Assembly (NCBI GenBank): GCA_016213825.1
Contig: JACQZP010000021.1
Span: forward strand, 422,360-486,359
DNA length: 64,000 nt
Reading direction: 5' to 3'
Source: Acetobacterium woodii
GTDB lineage: Bacteria > Bacillota > Clostridia > Eubacteriales > Eubacteriaceae
Shown here one piece after another: positions 62,415-64,000 of this stretch (its first letter is position 1; each line of letters opens with the position of its first letter). A model generated the notes under the pieces. That model worked only from the letters and a program-made list of their open reading frames with translations. It was not told where the DNA came from and searched no databases. A program made the position numbers and the translations under genes.

Positions 62415-62755
62415 TAAGGTTTTCCTTCTTTCTTTTTTAAAAATCATTTGGCAGTTGCAAAAGTGACCATGGTGAGGCGGCTGTTTTAATTTAAACTGCG
62501 AGCGTGAAGAATCTACATTAAGAGACAGTTCATTCTCTTGTATTCTCGCAAGTGGCTACTATACAAAAAAACGTCCCTTCAATTGTTTGATCGGCTCTTC
62601 TTGGCTGGAATTATTGTATCATTTTATTGCACGCAATAGAAAGACTATAAAAATAAAAACACTACCCCATTAGGTAATAGCCCGCTTTGGTTGCACTATC
62701 CGATACGTTAATTTTTTCAAGTTGATAACTAAAAAAAGTTTTAAAAAATGCACCC
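62415..62755. other. Intergenic space upstream of the VOC and panE-like genes
   Basis: About 340 nt. The stretch at 62451 (GGCAGTTGCAAAAGTGACC) resembles the left end of the palindromic elements at 6836 and 28513, but the right half is not recognisable, so it may be a decayed copy. Otherwise nothing seen. Confidence 0.4.
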
Positions 62756-62784
62756 TTGCAAAATTATTTTAAATGACATAGAAT
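62756..62784 (+). promoter_or_regulatory. Promoter of the ketopantoate reductase-like gene
   Basis: TTGCAA (62756-62761), 17-nt spacer, TAGAAT (62779-62784). Confidence 0.65.
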
Positions 62785-62892
62785 CAAGATAAATTCACGA
62801 TTTTTTAAAAATCAATCAAGTAATTGGATATTATAGTAAGCCTTGCAATTAGTTTCGCAAGTGTCTATATTAATAAAACAAGAGGAGAAATG

Positions 62893-63810
62893 ATGAAATA
62901 TTTGGTTATTGGCGCCGGTGGGACCGGCGGATGCATTGGGGCTTATCTGGCCAAATCCGGAAAAGACGTAACCTTAATTGCCCGCGACGAACACCTGGCA
63001 GCAATCCGGGCAAACGGGATTCAGGTGGAAACCAATTGGCAAGGGACTTATCCCGTTTTTCCGATAAAAGCGGAAGATGCCCAGCATTATCAGGAAACGC
63101 CAGACGTGATTTTTGTCTGTGTCAAAGGCTATTCGCTGGCCGATATTGTTCCGTTTATCAAACGGGTCGCGCACCAAACCACGGTGGTGATTCCCATTTT
63201 AAACATTTATGGAACTGGCGGCAAACTCCAGAAAATGCTCCCCGAACTGCTGGTTACCGACGGCTGTATTTATATTTCTGCCAATATTGTCAATCCAGGA
63301 AAGATTAAAATGCACGGTAATATTTTTCGAATTTTTTTCGGTGTCCGTGATCCCACTGAGTTCAAACCGATCCTCAAAGAAATTGAAGCGGATTTAAATG
63401 ACAGCCAGATTCTGGGGGTGCTGTCGGCGGATATTCGTAAGGACGCTTTGCAGAAATTTTCATATGTGTCAGCTATGGCCGCCTGCGGTTTGTATTATCA
63501 GGCCGAAGCCGGAGCCGTTCAGCAACCCGGCGAAATCAGAGATACCTTCATTAATTTAATAACGGAAATTACCACCCTGGCTGCAGCTATGGACATTCAT
63601 TTTGACGTTGATCTGATTCAGTTCAATCTGGATATTCTGGACGCCCTGGCGCCAACCGCTTCCACTTCGATGCAGCGTGATCTTAGCCAAGGGAAAAAAT
63701 CAGAAATTGACGGCCTAGTTTATGAAGTCCTACGGATGGGCGAACACTACTCGGTTGCCATGCCGACCTATCAACGGTTATCCGAAAAGTTCAAGTCCGC
63801 AGGTTTTTAA
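62893..63810 (+). CDS. Ketopantoate reductase-like (ApbA/PanE) dehydrogenase
   Basis: 305 aa. N-terminal NADP-binding Rossmann fold with MKYLVIGAGGTGGCIGAYLA; YSLADIVPFI and the catalytic Lys in the C-terminal helical domain region LSADIRKDALQKFSYVSAMA, then PTASTSMQRDLSQGKKSEIDGL, the PanE-type substrate motif. Family members make pantoate for CoA, but many paralogues act on other ketoacids. ATG 62893 is chosen; ATG 62890 is only 2 nt from the AGGAG site. Single gene. Confidence 0.9.
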   Translation: MKYLVIGAGGTGGCIGAYLAKSGKDVTLIARDEHLAAIRANGIQVETNWQGTYPVFPIKAEDAQHYQETPDVIFVCVKGYSLADIVPFIKRVAHQTTVVIPILNIYGTGGKLQKMLPELLVTDGCIYISANIVNPGKIKMHGNIFRIFFGVRDPTEFKPILKEIEADLNDSQILGVLSADIRKDALQKFSYVSAMAACGLYYQAEAGAVQQPGEIRDTFINLITEITTLAAAMDIHFDVDLIQFNLDILDALAPTASTSMQRDLSQGKKSEIDGLVYEVLRMGEHYSVAMPTYQRLSEKFKSAGF

Positions 63811-63824
63811 ACTGATCACAAAAA

Positions 63825-63848
63825 AAGACAGCCATTGCTAGCTGTCTT
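63825..63848 (-). terminator. Terminator on the minus strand next to the tRNA fragment
   Basis: AAGACAGC / GCTGTCTT with an 8-nt loop followed, on the minus strand, by a T run. It lies 14 nt after the CCA of the tRNA fragment, where the terminator of a tRNA transcript is expected; also useful to the convergent panE-like gene. Confidence 0.65.
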
Positions 63849-63861
63849 AACTATTTCTTAA

Positions 63862-63908
63862 TGGTCGGAGTGAGAGGATTTGAACCTCCGGCCTCATGGA
63901 TTGGAAAA
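63862..63908 (-). tRNA. 3' part of a tRNA (T-arm, acceptor strand, CCA); 5' half not found
   Basis: Minus strand ends with GGAGG-TTCAAAT-CCTCT (T-arm), acceptor strand CACTCCG, then A and encoded CCA. A variable loop and possibly the 3' side of the anticodon arm (TTCCAATCCAT) precede. No 5' strand CGGAGTG, D-arm or complementary anticodon stem occurs within the window upstream (63909-64000), so the gene is interrupted or is only a fragment. The acceptor fits a Pro-like tRNA, unproven. Typical of an attachment site where an element joined at the tRNA 3' half. Confidence 0.65.
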
Positions 63909-64000
63909 GCGCTTTTATATGATTCCAAACCGTACCAGAATCGGCGCTGTTATGCGGTTTTAAAAAAGGATTGAAGCGGGGCTTTTATTCCAAGATAACC

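Noticed and set aside
63862..64000. Complete tRNA gene
   Set aside because: No 5' acceptor strand, D-arm or complementary anticodon stem could be found within 90 nt.

Overview
The window looks like chromosomal DNA of an anaerobic, low-to-moderate GC Gram-positive acetogen, most likely Acetobacterium or a close relative in the Eubacteriaceae. That assignment is inferred from gene content: a tungsten-type aldehyde:ferredoxin oxidoreductase, a corrinoid-type (MtaA/UroD family) methyltransferase, an RnfC remnant, a EutL microcompartment shell protein, fused glutathione synthesis (gshF), a complete hisZ-type histidine operon, and c-di-GMP-II riboswitches. No rRNA, CRISPR array or intact insertion sequence was seen.

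1-14.9 kb, almost all on the minus strand, is housekeeping: endonuclease III (cut by the window edge), a small cupin, PBP1A with a Thr/Pro tail, an RluA-type pseudouridine synthase, RadC, an RnfC relic, an M18 aminopeptidase, a DUF896 protein with an internal start, a YnbB-like PLP enzyme, miaA, mutL, lon and a MarR regulator with a readable promoter and operator. 15.2-23.2 kb holds a PpiC foldase, a YjfB-like peptide, a lipoprotein, a large hybrid histidine kinase (PAS-PAS-GAF-HisKA-HATPase-REC-HPt), a HAD phosphatase and a PAS protein with a degenerate GGDEF domain.

23.5-31.4 kb is a nearly complete histidine operon (hisZGDCB-HAF-IE) interrupted by two long palindromic elements. 31.5-37.7 kb (minus) has two ArsD-like proteins, a MoaD-like sulfur carrier with aldehyde ferredoxin oxidoreductase, and gshF. 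A standalone plus-strand RNA candidate sits in the 32.5-33.1 kb gap. 37.9-40.8 kb is feoA-feoA-feoB behind a promoter with GTTAG/CTAAC palindromes. 41-44.4 kb has a YbaK deacylase and a cadA/cadC metal-efflux pair.

44.6-50.4 kb is the envelope and accessory segment: a secreted amidase, an Amidase_6-type protein, a lone EutL shell protein, and a secreted HYR-repeat protein behind two tandem c-di-GMP-II riboswitches, each with its own terminator. 50.5-57.5 kb holds an HD-GYP phosphodiesterase translationally coupled to a SagB-type nitroreductase, a methyltransferase-CobW GTPase pair divergent from a PucR regulator, and a decayed second sagB copy. 57.8-63.8 kb has a second YbaK-like protein, two membrane proteins (one FUSC-like), a VOC protein and a ketopantoate reductase-like enzyme. 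The right edge carries the 3' part of a tRNA that cannot be completed within the window, a likely integration boundary.

The unifying theme is c-di-GMP signalling: a degenerate GGDEF protein, an HD-GYP phosphodiesterase and paired c-di-GMP riboswitches controlling a surface protein.
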